64,000 nucleotides of DNA. Source: Nothopassalora personata (Eukaryota; Ascomycota; Dothideomycetes; Mycosphaerellales; Mycosphaerellaceae). The stretch covers positions 2,046,001 through 2,110,000 of the forward strand of contig CM066289.1 in the NCBI GenBank assembly GCA_033816765.1, written 5' to 3'. Of the stretch, positions 22,943-33,532 are shown piece after piece (the stretch's first letter is position 1; each line of letters begins with the position of its first letter). The notes below the pieces were generated by a model. That model saw only the letters and a program-made list of their open reading frames with translations, was not told the origin of the DNA and did not search any database. The position numbers and the translations under genes were made by a program.

Positions 22943-23355
22943 AAAACTAATGTCTTGATGACGCCTTTAATGATAACATGCTCCGAAACCCCGAGACAAT
23001 TCGACTCCTTAGATGTATGGCAGCGGAGATGACAATACCTTGTCCTTTAGCCATCGTTGGAAAGTGCTTGAGGTACTATACTCTAACGTGTCTGTCAATG
23101 GCGTTGCGGGCGTGTGAGCCCAGTGGTCGTGGTCGTCATTGCTTGCCTGGCGCCACCGCGTCAATTTGAGCTCTGTCTGGACCGTGGGCTGCCGCAGAGC
23201 ATACACATGCCGTTGTAGACCATGCGCGTCAACGTCGCCATGTCATGGAGAGGGGGCTAGGTGGGGCGGACGGCGATGGGGCGAGCTGTGATCGGCTGCG
23301 TCCATCGATTCTGACTTCAGCGTTGTGCACAATGCCTCAGCTCGTCTTGAGCCAA
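22943..23355. other. Intergenic, no gene seen
   Basis: This stretch lies between the possible 90-aa gene and the stop of the leftward sugar transporter. It should contain the transporter's 3' UTR. Confidence 0.4.
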
Positions 23356-25265
23356 CTAGACTGCCTCGACTCTTGCCGCGGCATCTTTCTCTGCACCGAC
23401 GGATAATCTCCTGACCTCGTCAATAGCTGCGGCCTCCAGCGCAGGCTCAAGACCGAGCTCCCTTCTACATTCCGACAGCAGTCTCTGGTCTGCCTCTCCA
23501 GTGTGGCTGTTGAAGATTCGATCCATGTCTTCGAGGGTCGCGCTCTTGGTCTCTGGCAAGCAGAACCACACCCACACGATGCCGGCTGCTAGGAACACGG
23601 CAAAGAAGATGTATGTGCCCCACTCCCAAGCTTCGAACATTGGAGGCACAAAGAACGCGATAGCGAAGTTGTTGAGCCAATTGCTGGAAGCTCCAATCGA
23701 TGCACCTTTGGAACGGATTGAGAGTGGAAATATCTCACTAATCAGTGTCCAGGAGGCTGGACCCCATGTTGCGCCAAAGGCAGCAATGTAAACCCAGATC
23801 AAGGCCACCGCAGTCCATCCACCAGCTCTGTGACTTGGCCAGTCGTGCTGCAGCTTCGCGACGATTATGCCAGTGATCACCATGGCGATTAGCATGACGA
23901 CTGAACCCACGAGCAGCATACTCTTTCTTCCAACCTTGTCAATGACCAACATGCCTGGAATTGTGCTAACGAAGAACACCACTCCGGTGACGCCAGTGGC
24001 CAGAAGCGCCTGAGTGCCACCAGTCAATCCGAAGCTCTGGAAAACGCTGCTAGCGTAGTAGATGATTGCATCAATGCCAGACCTCGCCACTATTAGCGTC
24101 TCAAGAAAGTCAAATAAGGGTAGGACGACTTACCACTGCTGGAAGAACATGACAAGCCACGCCGTGGACACACGTTTGAAGTTATCCCAGGATCTCGCGA
24201 TAGCAACATACTGCGCAGCCTCTCTTCTCAGTACGTTCCGCTTCTCCGCCTCGCTCAAATGCGGGAAGTCTCGATCGAAGGCCCTCTGCTCGAACATCGC
24301 CTCGGACTTGATTTCCAGATACTCGACTTGGATCAGCGGATCATCCTTGGGTAGTTTGCGCAGCCACGAAAGAGTCTTGATAGCTTCGTCGTCGCGGTCC
24401 TTCTTGACCAGCCACCGAGGGCTGAAGGGCATCCACCATACGCCAAGAGCGAGGCACACTGCTGGTATGCCTTGTATGATCGAAGGCAATCGCCACGCTA
24501 GATTAGACTGACCATCGCCAGTGCCTCCAATGTAGTTTGATGAATAGCCAATCCAAAAGCTGAGCATGATGCCAAGGATCGTTGCAAACTGGTAGAAAGA
24601 GACGAGAAGGCCGCGGAGCTCAGGCGTGGACAGCTCAGCATTGTATAGTGGTCTATGATACAATCAGTGAAAGAATACAATCATCCAACAGCCGCACTGC
24701 TGCCTACCCGACACCTGAGAAAGTGCCTACTCCAAGTCCAGTGAAGAATCGACCGGCATACAGCAGCGATGAGTTGTGATAGGAAGCTCCACAGTAGAGG
24801 TAGCTACCAAGAATGACCCAGATGCAAGCCGAGAACATGGTATACTTCCTCGAATATAACTCACCGAGCATCCCGGCGGAGAGTGATCCCAAAATGCCAC
24901 CAAGCTGCAATACAGAGGTGAGCCAACCTTGTGCGCTCGAAGATGCTGCGATGTCCGGGAAGTTGTCGATGAATCGAGTCATGACGAAGGATTGACCGAG
25001 TACGCCTTGCTGATAGCCATATTCAAAGCCTCCGAAGCTTTCATGCAGTTAGCACAGCACGCCCGGAGTTATTTCTTCGTGCTTACGATGCGAAGAACGC
25101 GATGAAGAGGAGCTTCGGGTTGTGCAAGAGTCTCGTCCACTTGGACTTTTGAGCTGCCTCAACTCTAGCAATAGCGGCAGCCGATGCCGTGTTGTCTTGA
25201 CTTGTGAAGGTGTATTCTGGAGGTGATGCCTTGGCATCCTCCACCCTGCTCTTATTGTTGTCCAT
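23356..25265 (-). CDS. MFS sugar-porter-family transporter, 584 aa
   Basis: Four exons: 25087-25265, 24708-25037, 24134-24652 and 23356-24082. Introns are 49-55 bp and the phases (2,2,2) close. The third acceptor is GGCGAG 12 bp after a GCTAAT branch site. About twelve membrane segments are visible. Sugar-porter marks are FGGFEYGYQQGVLGQ in TM1, GRFFTGLGVGTFSG, LYNAELSTPELRG, the PESPR-type motif changed to PFSPRWL, WSGIDAIIYYASSVFQ in TM7, DKVGRKSMLL, and PETKSATLEDMD at the C-terminal end. The family moves hexoses, polyols, quinate or related solutes by proton symport at the plasma membrane. The substrate cannot be told from sequence. The second residue of the PESPR motif is Phe rather than Glu, a deviation seen in some fungal members. 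The gene appears intact. Confidence 0.92.
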
Positions 25266-25706
25266 GGCACCCGAATTTTGCAGGCAGTGGCAGAGAGGCG
25301 ACTGCTCAAAGACGAGACATGTGTCTACCGCGGATGCTGGAAAGTGTTGTACTCACTTTGTGCCGAGATCGAAGTAGGCGCGTACGGCAGAGCCGCGCCT
25401 ACGACCATACTAATCCAGGCATTACGCTGGCTACGAACTGCCAACTCCGAGCGGTGGGAATTCGCAGACTCTAGATACCGAGTCTGGCGGATTGAAATAT
25501 GTGCTTGGTGCAGATAATCCTGGCACATACTCCACTTCTCCACGAGACATTACCCCGAAGCTCCACAACCAGCTAGCGATGTGACATGTGGAAGACCCGC
25601 ATCGCTGTGGTGGAACTGCAACATCGAACGATTGTTCGTCCCACCAACGGTCTAACCTCTTGCTGTATCTCGCAAAGTCAAGGAATCAAGCCGTTTGGAT
25701 GACCTG
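25266..25706. other. Intergenic between sugar transporter and BCS1-like gene
   Basis: Both flanking genes read leftwards, so this stretch holds the transporter promoter and the 3' UTR of the BCS1-like gene. No gene seen. Confidence 0.45.
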
Positions 25707-27212
25707 TCAATATATCTCGAATGTCCTTTCAGACCGCGCAGCCAACTCCTGTGCGACCCAGCTCGTAATGTTCGATACAGCCTGCATGGCGTCGTTCAGA
25801 TGAAGTTGGAAGAAGCTCTGGAGTTGTGATGGCGTAAAAGTATTCTCTGGGATCTCTTTCGCGAAGTTCGCTGCTAACAATCTCAATTGCTCCATCGAGA
25901 CGTAGTCGTCCATGCTGTCTGGCTTTCTGGAGGACTGACGAGCCCAACTAAGCAAATCGGGAGCGAACATGCGCATAAACATGTGCTCGGCGGATCTTTT
26001 GCTGATGTTGCCCAGATACAGTTTAAAGTCAATCCGGCCTGGACGAGTCAATGCACTATCAAGCTGATCTGGCTTGTTTGTAGTCATGATCACGAGTCGA
26101 CCTTCCTGAGATCCAACACCGTCCAATACGTTCAGTAATCCGGACAGAGTGACATTCGAGATGCTCGGGGTTGCAGATCGCTCGCTTGCATTGTCGTAGA
26201 TGGGACGTTGCTCAAGTCTCTGCTCACGGCTGGCCCACACCGCATCAATGTCTTCCAACAAGACAATGCAGCGAGGCGGTATCTCTTGGAACATCTGTTC
26301 GAGGTCCCCATCATTCGCGATACTGGGCACCTTGACCTCGTATAGGTCTAGTGCAAATTCGCCCGCCAGTGCAGTCGACAGCGAGGACTTCCCAGTGCCA
26401 GGAGGACCATAGAACAAGTAGCCTCTCCGATACGGAATGCTGCGACTCTGGTAGAGCTTCTTCGTCCTTGGGTCGAGGTAGGTCCGGATGTCCGAGAGTA
26501 ACTTTTGCTTGATGCTTTCATCGAAGTGAACAGTATCTAGCCTGCGTAACGGCTTGCGATACTTCGGCTTCCAAGAAAGTCCATACCGGTCTCTGCTGTA
26601 GATGATGACATAGAATTGCGCCTTGCTATCTGCGACATCACGGCATAGGTTGATGAACCGCCTGACCGGATCCGTGGACAAACCCAGACAGCTGATGGTC
26701 AACGCTTCGCCACCAATGCCATCGTAGGTGGCATCGTTCATACCAGATATGAAGCTCTCGAGAGAGCGGCTTACACCAAACAGTTTCCCTCCGTGCCAGA
26801 ACCATGCCGACTGCCAATGAGGGAAGTATTGGACAGAGCGTGGAGTCTTTTTCAAGCTCGATGAAGGATCTGAATCGCGGCCCACTTCAGTACGAGCAGT
26901 CTGGAAACGCAGATGCCTCGGCTCGATGACATTCTCCAGAATCCAGCTGCTGACGCTCCGGTTCAGAGGATCGCCGGGAGGTATGGTCACCGAAGCGATA
27001 AAGAAGCGCTTGACCGCCGTAGCAGCTTCCCGCCAAGCATGATGCAGAATCCTCCAAGCGGCGGGCACAACGCCAGCGATCGCAACAATTGATCCGAAGT
27101 GAGTGAAGTCCAGCTCGTGCAGGCGACTGAGCAGTGATTCCCGCAGAAAGTCCAAGGAATGTGGTGCCGTGAGAAAATTGGCTGCTCCTCCCGCATGAAA
27201 TGGCTGCGTCAT
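25707..27212 (-). CDS. BCS1-like AAA ATPase, 501 aa
   Basis: Single exon, ATG 27212. The N-terminal ~45-60 residues hold a hydrophobic segment (IVAIAGVVPAAWRIL), then the BCS1_N-type region with SWILEN, WHGGKLFGVSR and ALTISCLGLSTDPVRRFINL. The AAA module has Walker A GPPGTGKSS (about 269-277), Walker B CIVLLEDID (about 315-323), sensor region RLVIMTTNKPDQLDSALTRP, and arginine-finger-type PGRID. Classical Bcs1 is a mitochondrial inner-membrane translocase that inserts the Rieske protein into complex III. Filamentous fungi carry many divergent paralogues, and this one (short linker, poor N-terminal targeting signal) may be a paralogue rather than the orthologue. The ATPase motifs are intact. 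Confidence 0.9.
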   Translation of the reverse strand: MTQPFHAGGAANFLTAPHSLDFLRESLLSRLHELDFTHFGSIVAIAGVVPAAWRILHHAWREAATAVKRFFIASVTIPPGDPLNRSVSSWILENVIEPRHLRFQTARTEVGRDSDPSSSLKKTPRSVQYFPHWQSAWFWHGGKLFGVSRSLESFISGMNDATYDGIGGEALTISCLGLSTDPVRRFINLCRDVADSKAQFYVIIYSRDRYGLSWKPKYRKPLRRLDTVHFDESIKQKLLSDIRTYLDPRTKKLYQSRSIPYRRGYLFYGPPGTGKSSLSTALAGEFALDLYEVKVPSIANDGDLEQMFQEIPPRCIVLLEDIDAVWASREQRLEQRPIYDNASERSATPSISNVTLSGLLNVLDGVGSQEGRLVIMTTNKPDQLDSALTRPGRIDFKLYLGNISKRSAEHMFMRMFAPDLLSWARQSSRKPDSMDDYVSMEQLRLLAANFAKEIPENTFTPSQLQSFFQLHLNDAMQAVSNITSWVAQELAARSERTFEIY

Positions 27213-27384
27213 GGCAGTCTATTGGTACAAGAAAAGCAACATTACAAGACGCTCTCCTCAACGACGACTAGGAATACAATGCATGATACAAGAGAGTGCA
27301 CGATTGATGAGATTGATGGGGTGCTTCTTCTCCTTTTGCTTCAATTTTCGCAAGGAAAAATCGGGGCGAGGGGACGCACGGGCC

Positions 27385-27968
27385 ATACGGAAACAGTTTC
27401 TCGCCGGTCGGCGTATCCCACTTCTACTTCTCTGCCTGGGTCGGAGCGCTGGCAGGTGTAGTCTGGGCATTCTGGTAAACGATTGAATACCATTGCTGCT
27501 ATGGAAACGCAACGATGGCGTCTGGCGAGTCCAGTATCGCCTCCACTCCGCCCAGCTGCCATCGCGATCGTTGGTCCCATCGGCTGCGGTTTGTTCAGAG
27601 CCGCCTTGCACAACCACTGGCATTACACGATCCTTGCCAGAGTCGAAGCCTTCATTGCGTTCGCTGCAGTCGCTTGCGTTCCACCACGAACGAACCACAT
27701 CATCGAAGTCTGGAAGAGCTACCCGCCGGAAGTATCGACTGCTCTGAGTGTATCGCGTATATCATTTGCGATTGCTGTGGAGTTCCTGTACGAAGGCTGG
27801 GTCGAGAAGGTTGGTGTGCAGTGGGTATGGGTCACAGCCGTATTTGTGGAGCTGTTCGCCTTCTCGTTGATTGTGATGATATTGATGTCCGAAAGGCCTT
27901 CATTAAGGCGGTTTAGTCTATGGCCAGACAGTGTTGGGCAGGAGCCTGCCATGCACGAAGACTCATAA
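27385..27968 (+). pseudogene. Relic of an MFS transporter (C-terminal half only, broken)
   Basis: The + strand encodes pieces of the second half of a major facilitator transporter in shifting frames. The first piece, SHFYFSAWVGALAGVVWAFW, ends at TAA 27476-27478. The next frame gives LLLWKRNDGVWRVQYRLH, the cytoplasmic-loop signature (RNxGV-E--YRL) of DHA1-type fungal carriers. After another change comes AIAIVGPIGCGLFRAALH and VEKVGVQWVWVTAVFVELFA, ending at TAA 27966-27968. No N-terminal half exists: the DNA directly upstream is the start region of the divergent BCS1-like gene. A coding gene using introns to bridge the breaks is unlikely, because the RND loop itself sits between the breaks. 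I judge it a truncated pseudogene. Confidence 0.6.
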
Positions 27969-28299
27969 CAAATAAGGTGGCCACCGCTGCGTCAAACAGC
28001 GACAGTGATTTAAAGCTTCATAAAGTGCTGTGAGTACCAGCGACGTACCAGTTGTGGTCAAAGCGCGGCGCGTGTTAACGCTTTCCCTCGAGAGGCAGTG
28101 TGTCGCAGCACGGCCATCATACCTCCTAGTAGTCAAGAGGCAATCGTGTCCATGTATAGGCGGCCACCACAGTCGTCGAGAGCCCTTGGCATAGACTCTC
28201 ATCCGGAAAGCTGCTCGCCAAGATGCGCGTGAAGGGCACCAAGCTGGATCGGACGATCCCATGCAGATGCTATTCCATCTTCACATTCCCAGGTTCAGC
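27969..28299. other. Intergenic, no gene seen
   Basis: A short spacer between the MFS relic and the stop of the leftward 708-aa membrane protein gene. Confidence 0.4.
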
Positions 28300-30426
28300 T
28301 CAGTGATACTGCCGATCATGCTGCAACATTCTCATAGGCTGTTTCAACGTCGGCGTCCCGATAGTAACAACGCCAGCAGGATCCTCTGGCCTCACATCAC
28401 CAAGCTGCACGAACGTACTCCGTAGCCGCCTGGTCTTCGCCGCTCCATCTTCCATTCCTGAGCCAGCTTCGACGTGAACATATGGATTGTACCTGAGCGA
28501 GCTCGCAAAGTCGTCCAGGATGTCTGGACCTCTTCTCGTGGCGTCGAGATATGCAGTCGCCATACCAGCTAGGAAGAGTGCGATGGAGATGGCGACGAGT
28601 ATGATCATAAACGGGACATGACAGCGTAGGACAATTGTTCCAATGCGGACTTGGCCGGGGATAGAGGCTGTGATGCTTCCTTCGAGGGTGTTGTTGGGTG
28701 AGAAGCTGCCAGTCATCGAGTAAGGTGCCACGTTGGACATCCAGTAGGTGTTCAACAGCTGCATGAAGCGGATTGAGAAGAGCTCATCACCGATTGTATA
28801 CAGCGCGTACTGGCCGCTGGGATCCATCGAGCATTGGTACGGATTTTCAGGGTGCAGGAAAAAGCACTCGATGGGCGACAGGCCGTTTGTATCCTGGGTG
28901 AGGTTGCCGGCTGCATTGATGAAGCCTGAGAAGAAGAGTTCAGGAATCGCGTGTCGTTGTGCTTGGGTCATGTTGCTGGTTTGATTCCAGCTTGGAGCAA
29001 TTCCGTCCAGTTGTGAAAGTGCAGAATTAGGATGGTCGAGCAGAGACTCTCGCATGGCTGAGACAGTGCAATTGTTACTGGAAGCGCAATATACGGCCGC
29101 CTCAACGTAAGTTGTGGTGAGCTGGCAAGAGGCTTTAGAAACCTCGTTTCCTGGTCTTTGCGAATGTCCGTTCCAGGATGTCAGCCCGATCTGCCGTGGG
29201 GCAGTGCTGTTGATCGTATGATTGGAGTCATACGAGATGACAAACTGATGATCATTGGAGACGACGCCAGTCCTGGTGTTGATGCCCTCTGCAAAGGTGT
29301 CTCCGTCGCGTGCTGTACCCGCCGGGGCAATTGAGCATTCGACGGAGAAGTAGGATGTCTCGACGTTGAATTGAGATTCAAGATTGACCTCTCTGGTATC
29401 GCCGTGTGACAGCGCCTCCAGTCCGTTCAGACCACGATCGGCCGGTGTTGAGGAATTACGAAGGCAAGGTACACCAGCCAGCGAAATGTACACCGGATCC
29501 GGCACATTGAGGTTGGTGTCTGCATCATTCGGTATCCCGATGAAGACTTCCAAAAGGTGCGCACTCTTGCTCGTGTCGTTCGCACGAGCCAGCTGGCCCG
29601 TGCTAAACCACCCATCGGAGTCGGCTTTTTGTGTCTTTTTCAGCGACTCCAATATGGGGATCTGTATGTTGCCAAACATATCCTCTGTGCCATTCTTCGA
29701 GGTCGCAGGGCTCATTAGAGCTGTGTTGAAGGCGGCGTTGATAGGCGCGAGACGATTCGGTGCATCCAGTAGTTGGAATGGCGAGGTGTTGAAGTCTACA
29801 TAGTCGAAGTCGGTAGGAAGCGTCGTGTAATTTGAACCTCTCGAGGCCACGCGCAGTGCCATCTGACCTCCAAGTGGATTCAGCGTCCATAATAGCATGA
29901 CGAGGAAAGCCACGATGCTAAGGTCATGCAGCCCGAAGGGAGTGAGAATTGAGGCGACTAGCGATCTGCTGCCCAGTAGGTGTTGAATTGCGCCAATGGT
30001 CGCACCGCGCTCCAGCCTGAAGGTCGCTACGGCCTTGATGAGCTTGGCACAGATCAAGGTAAACAGAATCGGGAAGATGGTCGGATTGAAGTCGGCCATT
30101 CTGAAGATGATCTGGTCCAGTGGAGAACTGGCCAGTGTACCATTTTGTGAGTATGCCAGGAACGCGAATGCCACGAAGTACAACGGCAAGATGGAGATGA
30201 AAATGTCGAAAAGGGCGGATCCACGATTGAGGCGATTCGCAGGTCGCGTGTCCCCATCTCTGCTCGTGATGAGCGTGTCCTCCGACACCGTGACTCCCTT
30301 CGTCTCTTTCGTCGTGTAACCGCCTTGCTGCCTCCTCGCATTCAGTGAACCCATGCGATAACTCCTCGAACTCTCGGTCAGACCTCTCTGACTCTCCGCC
30401 AGGGACCTCACGCTTCTTGCGTCCAT
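28300..30426 (-). CDS. Large membrane glycoprotein of an uncharacterised fungal family, 708 aa
   Basis: Single exon, ATG 30426. The N-terminal 70 residues are cytosolic-type and basic/Ser-rich. Hydrophobic spans lie at about 72-92 (FDIFISILPLYFVAFAFLAY), 115-133 and 168-185, and a last one near 627-650 (FMIILVAISIALFLAGMATA). Between them (about 190-625) lies a long domain with many N-glycosylation sequons (NYTT, NGTE, NDTS, NSST, NHTI, NCTV, NQTS) and Cys residues, so it probably faces outside. The motif ATFRLERGATIGAIQHLLGS plus WTLNPLGGQ is shared, as I recall it, by a large, often expanded family of fungal hypothetical proteins. I know of no function. The gene is intact. Confidence 0.8.
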   Translation of the reverse strand: MDARSVRSLAESQRGLTESSRSYRMGSLNARRQQGGYTTKETKGVTVSEDTLITSRDGDTRPANRLNRGSALFDIFISILPLYFVAFAFLAYSQNGTLASSPLDQIIFRMADFNPTIFPILFTLICAKLIKAVATFRLERGATIGAIQHLLGSRSLVASILTPFGLHDLSIVAFLVMLLWTLNPLGGQMALRVASRGSNYTTLPTDFDYVDFNTSPFQLLDAPNRLAPINAAFNTALMSPATSKNGTEDMFGNIQIPILESLKKTQKADSDGWFSTGQLARANDTSKSAHLLEVFIGIPNDADTNLNVPDPVYISLAGVPCLRNSSTPADRGLNGLEALSHGDTREVNLESQFNVETSYFSVECSIAPAGTARDGDTFAEGINTRTGVVSNDHQFVISYDSNHTINSTAPRQIGLTSWNGHSQRPGNEVSKASCQLTTTYVEAAVYCASSNNCTVSAMRESLLDHPNSALSQLDGIAPSWNQTSNMTQAQRHAIPELFFSGFINAAGNLTQDTNGLSPIECFFLHPENPYQCSMDPSGQYALYTIGDELFSIRFMQLLNTYWMSNVAPYSMTGSFSPNNTLEGSITASIPGQVRIGTIVLRCHVPFMIILVAISIALFLAGMATAYLDATRRGPDILDDFASSLRYNPYVHVEAGSGMEDGAAKTRRLRSTFVQLGDVRPEDPAGVVTIGTPTLKQPMRMLQHDRQYH

Positions 30427-31031
30427 GTTGACCGCTAGGGACGGAAGAAAGAACGAAAAGCCGAGGCAGGAATGCGGCGACGAGATGTATACATACCTCG
30501 TAAATGACTAATCAACACAGTTTGCTCGCATGTGGGCAGCTGTGTGTCAAGGCGCCAACGGTAGAGTGAACGGTTCTAACGTCCTTTGTCGATAGGACAT
30601 GGTCGGCGTTTCTCTCGGATGGCGTAGAAATAGGTTCTTTGACTTATTAGGACCGAGCGTCCTCCCTTTAGTGGCGCCACACTCGGGAGTTCATGTGTCA
30701 GCGCGTTTGAGCTGATGGTGAAGAACAGTAGGAGGATTGTGCAACAATGCCGAACGAGACGTAAACAAGTCCACGCCGTCAACCGATGTTCAGTTGATGG
30801 CCCGAGGTGCAATGCAAGGCAATGACACGGCATTGTTGTCGATGCTCGACCTTGGCGTAGTTCTAAAGCGAATCATGAAATATGTATGTCTACCAAGGAT
30901 AATATAATAATAATGACGGGACGGCAACGTCCAATCGAATAGAAGTAGTCAATCGCAACCTCGGCCAACGGAGCCTTCCCCCGTCCCACGGCCGACATTG
31001 ATATGCATGCACCTTTGTTTTGCGTTGCTGT

Positions 31032-31050
31032 CTACTACTACTACTACTAC
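31032..31050. repeat. (CTA)6 microsatellite
   Basis: Six perfect CTA units plus one base, in the upstream region of the gene starting at 31493. Confidence 0.85.
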
Positions 31051-31453
31051 TTCGTGACACTTCCGTTCGACGTCGACTTCCTTTCTTCCGAACTGGATGC
31101 GAAAGACGTAGCGGTCACGGCAAAATCTCTCGTCGGGACTCGTCAACAACCATCATTGCCAATGACCTACCTCCCTTCGAATATTCAAGAGCGGCTAGCT
31201 CTCCCGAAGTCGCGAGCCAGTACCGTCCGTCCGTCCCTCATCCCACAGGAAAATACACACACTACTGTAATCCCGTTGTGCCCATGGACCGACCGGACGC
31301 GGTAGTAAGTCTAGCCGAATGTCTGGCCCGCTGTTTCAGGATTCCTGGTAGCTCTCACAATTATCCGTTTGTTGTACAGTACTGTACTGTAGTTTCCTCT
31401 TCGTCCATAGCCTCCTCATTGCTGCAAGCCGTCCGTCATCAGAAGTGCTACTC

Positions 31454-31489
<36 letters not shown>
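31454..31489. repeat. (ACA)12 microsatellite in a 5' leader
   Basis: Twelve perfect ACA units end three bases before the ATG at 31493. Because the start codon is downstream, the repeat lies in the mRNA leader rather than the protein. CAA-rich leaders are unstructured and compatible with efficient scanning by ribosomes. Confidence 0.85.
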
Positions 31490-31492
31490 GAC

Positions 31493-32611
31493 ATGGACAG
31501 ATCACGATCCCCAATGGCAGGAATAGCAGGCAATGATGGCCCGGAGAATGTGAGCAGAACGAGCAGCGTCTACTCCACCGACTCGGGCAGTAAGCCCACG
31601 TACCTCGACTCCCGCAATGGCTCCAGCAGCAGAGCGAGCACCGTGTACACGCCATCCTTCATGTCCAGCACCGCCATGAAGTCCGTCGAAACCCTCGCTA
31701 CGCACTCCACCCAGCAGCAACACAAGCCCAGCACTCCCGTCTCAATATCGCAGAACGACAGTCATGCTCCCGAGCCAGCATCCGTCAAGGGGGACCTTGG
31801 ACCGCCTCCAGGAGTGTTGCTCATTCTTACAGCAGGACCTCTCCGCCCCGCGTCCATCATGTCCTACCTCGACATGCTCCTCCATAGGCAGAAGTTTTCC
31901 GCCATGGCCTTCTTGGCGGATACAGCTGAAGAGGTGGCCTTGAAGCAGCTCAAGATGGACGTCTTCGGTCTCATCGGTAGACTGGGCAAAGAACTGGCAG
32001 TGTCAGTGCACACGCAGGACAGCTGGAGCAGATCACAAATCGAGGCGACGATCGAGACTGTCACCAACCACGGAGCTTCAGATCTACAAGGCGTCCTTTG
32101 CTATCCAGGCTGGGGCGCGACTGCTGGTGTTCTGGACCTAGAAGAGTCGGACCTCGCAAAGAGTTTCAGAAGAACAGTGGCATTCACACATTCTGCATTA
32201 CGTGCAACAGCAGACAAGCTGGTGCTCAAGGCGAAGCCAAGGGATGAGGCGACAAATGGCGTGCATCGCAGGCCAGTTGGAGGTCCAAAGGGTCCCTTCT
32301 TCCTACTGTCGGGTCCTGATCGAACACTCGCTGGTTCTGGCACTGCTGTCGCGAAGCTTGGCTGCGATGCGCTGCTCCGTGAGCTGGATATGGCTACCAG
32401 GCAGCAGGGTCTCATCGTGGGATATGCTGAGGGTGTGATCCTGCCTGAATCGAAGCGAGAACCACCGCCACGCAGGCGAGAGCTCAAACTACGACCTCCT
32501 GAGGTACACTCTTCCGCGCATCAAGACGCTGCCTTCGTCCATGGCGAGAGTCCTACAAAACTCTGGAACATGTGGGCGCTGCAGAATGAGATCGGATTCT
32601 ACGAGAACTGA
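31493..32611 (+). CDS. Conserved fungal protein with a Rossmann-like (SDR-like) core, 372 aa
   Basis: Single exon. I chose ATG 31493 because the in-frame codons upstream are the ACA repeat and the frame there lacks an ATG. The first ~95 residues are disordered and Ser/Thr-rich. From about residue 100 the sequence alternates strands and helices: GVLLILTAGPLRPASIMSYL, KFSAMAFLADTAEE, LAVSVHTQDSWSRSQIEATI, LQGVLCYPGWGATAGVLDLE, and FRRTVAFTHSALRATADKL. This pattern suggests a short-chain-dehydrogenase-like fold. The usual TGxxxGxG and YxxxK motifs are absent, so catalysis is doubtful. The C-terminus (TKLWNMWALQNEIGFYEN) looks conserved. The function is unknown. Divergent from the 708-aa membrane protein. 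Confidence 0.75.
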   Translation: MDRSRSPMAGIAGNDGPENVSRTSSVYSTDSGSKPTYLDSRNGSSSRASTVYTPSFMSSTAMKSVETLATHSTQQQHKPSTPVSISQNDSHAPEPASVKGDLGPPPGVLLILTAGPLRPASIMSYLDMLLHRQKFSAMAFLADTAEEVALKQLKMDVFGLIGRLGKELAVSVHTQDSWSRSQIEATIETVTNHGASDLQGVLCYPGWGATAGVLDLEESDLAKSFRRTVAFTHSALRATADKLVLKAKPRDEATNGVHRRPVGGPKGPFFLLSGPDRTLAGSGTAVAKLGCDALLRELDMATRQQGLIVGYAEGVILPESKREPPPRRRELKLRPPEVHSSAHQDAAFVHGESPTKLWNMWALQNEIGFYEN

Positions 32612-33532
32612 GCCATGAAGCATATTCTCACGTCGCCGATGCGTGTATGTGCCGCGATGTTGCTTGAATCAGAAGGCAAGCACTGCATCTCCGCAGCGTC
32701 TCAGCCTCGCAATTGCAGGCGAGGCCTCATATTCGGGTTGGAAGCGACCTCTTGGAAAAGTTCTAGCCAGTCTGTGCGTATATTGGCACTTTGTCGAATG
32801 GACGGCCCTGTAAATGTTGCGGGCTGACTTGGAAGCCACCAATGCTTATTGGAGCACGCACAAACGCACCACCAGGAAGCACCGCTATGAAGCATCCATC
32901 ACACATTCATCTCGTGTTATTTGCACGTCTTCCCCTTGCTGATCACATACTCCATGACATAGTGACAGTCCTGTCCTCCGGCCGCCAACCCTCGACAAAT
33001 GACAGTTTCAAGACTGCTGGGATCATCGAGTAAGCCGTTAGCGCGCACAACTCTCGTCAGACGTCAACGACCACGCGGTACCGTTTAGATGGACCTTCCT
33101 GGCCAGAGTATGCTCGGCAACGGCTTTGATCTTCAGTCCGTTCTGATGATCGCTGCCGTCAACTACCTCCTCCCACTTGCAAGATCGTGGGCGACGATCT
33201 TGTGTGCGGCTTGGAGGCCATGTGCTGCTCGGAGCACAAAGACGACCTGAACTCTACAACGTTGGCCTTTTGGTCCCGACTACAACAAATGGCCCTCAAA
33301 CAAATGAGGATGCCGCCTCTACGTGGACGCTGCCTCCGGACCGCCACGATGGCTATACTGCAGCGTAGGGACAGCTGGTTGAAAGGCAGGGGGCCAAAGC
33401 GCTCCTCGCATCAACTACACTTAATGGTGCTCGGAGCACTTTATCCAGCTTCTAATTATTTTTGCTTGCAGAATCACTACCTTTTCATCAAACCTACCGG
33501 CTGCAAGAACCCTTCGTACGTCTCCTCCCTAA
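32612..33532. other. Intergenic, no intact gene seen
   Basis: This stretch runs from the stop at 32611 to the 3' edge of the NmrA-like pseudogene. A + strand frame open from 33187 (first ATG 33220) to 34260 begins here, but it mainly lies antisense to that pseudogene and I treat it as a shadow. Confidence 0.4.

Larger units (their letters stand above)
30427..31492. other. Divergent promoter region with CTA and CAA microsatellites
   Basis: This stretch separates two divergent genes (starts at 30426 leftward and 31493 rightward). It holds a CTA repeat at 31032-31050 and a CAA/ACA repeat ending three bases before the ATG at 31493. Short open frames here have no support. Confidence 0.5.

Noticed and set aside
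31445..31492. N-terminal poly-Thr extension of the Rossmann-like protein
   Set aside because: It would need a non-ATG start and translation of the ACA repeat. The ATG at 31493 is the first in frame.
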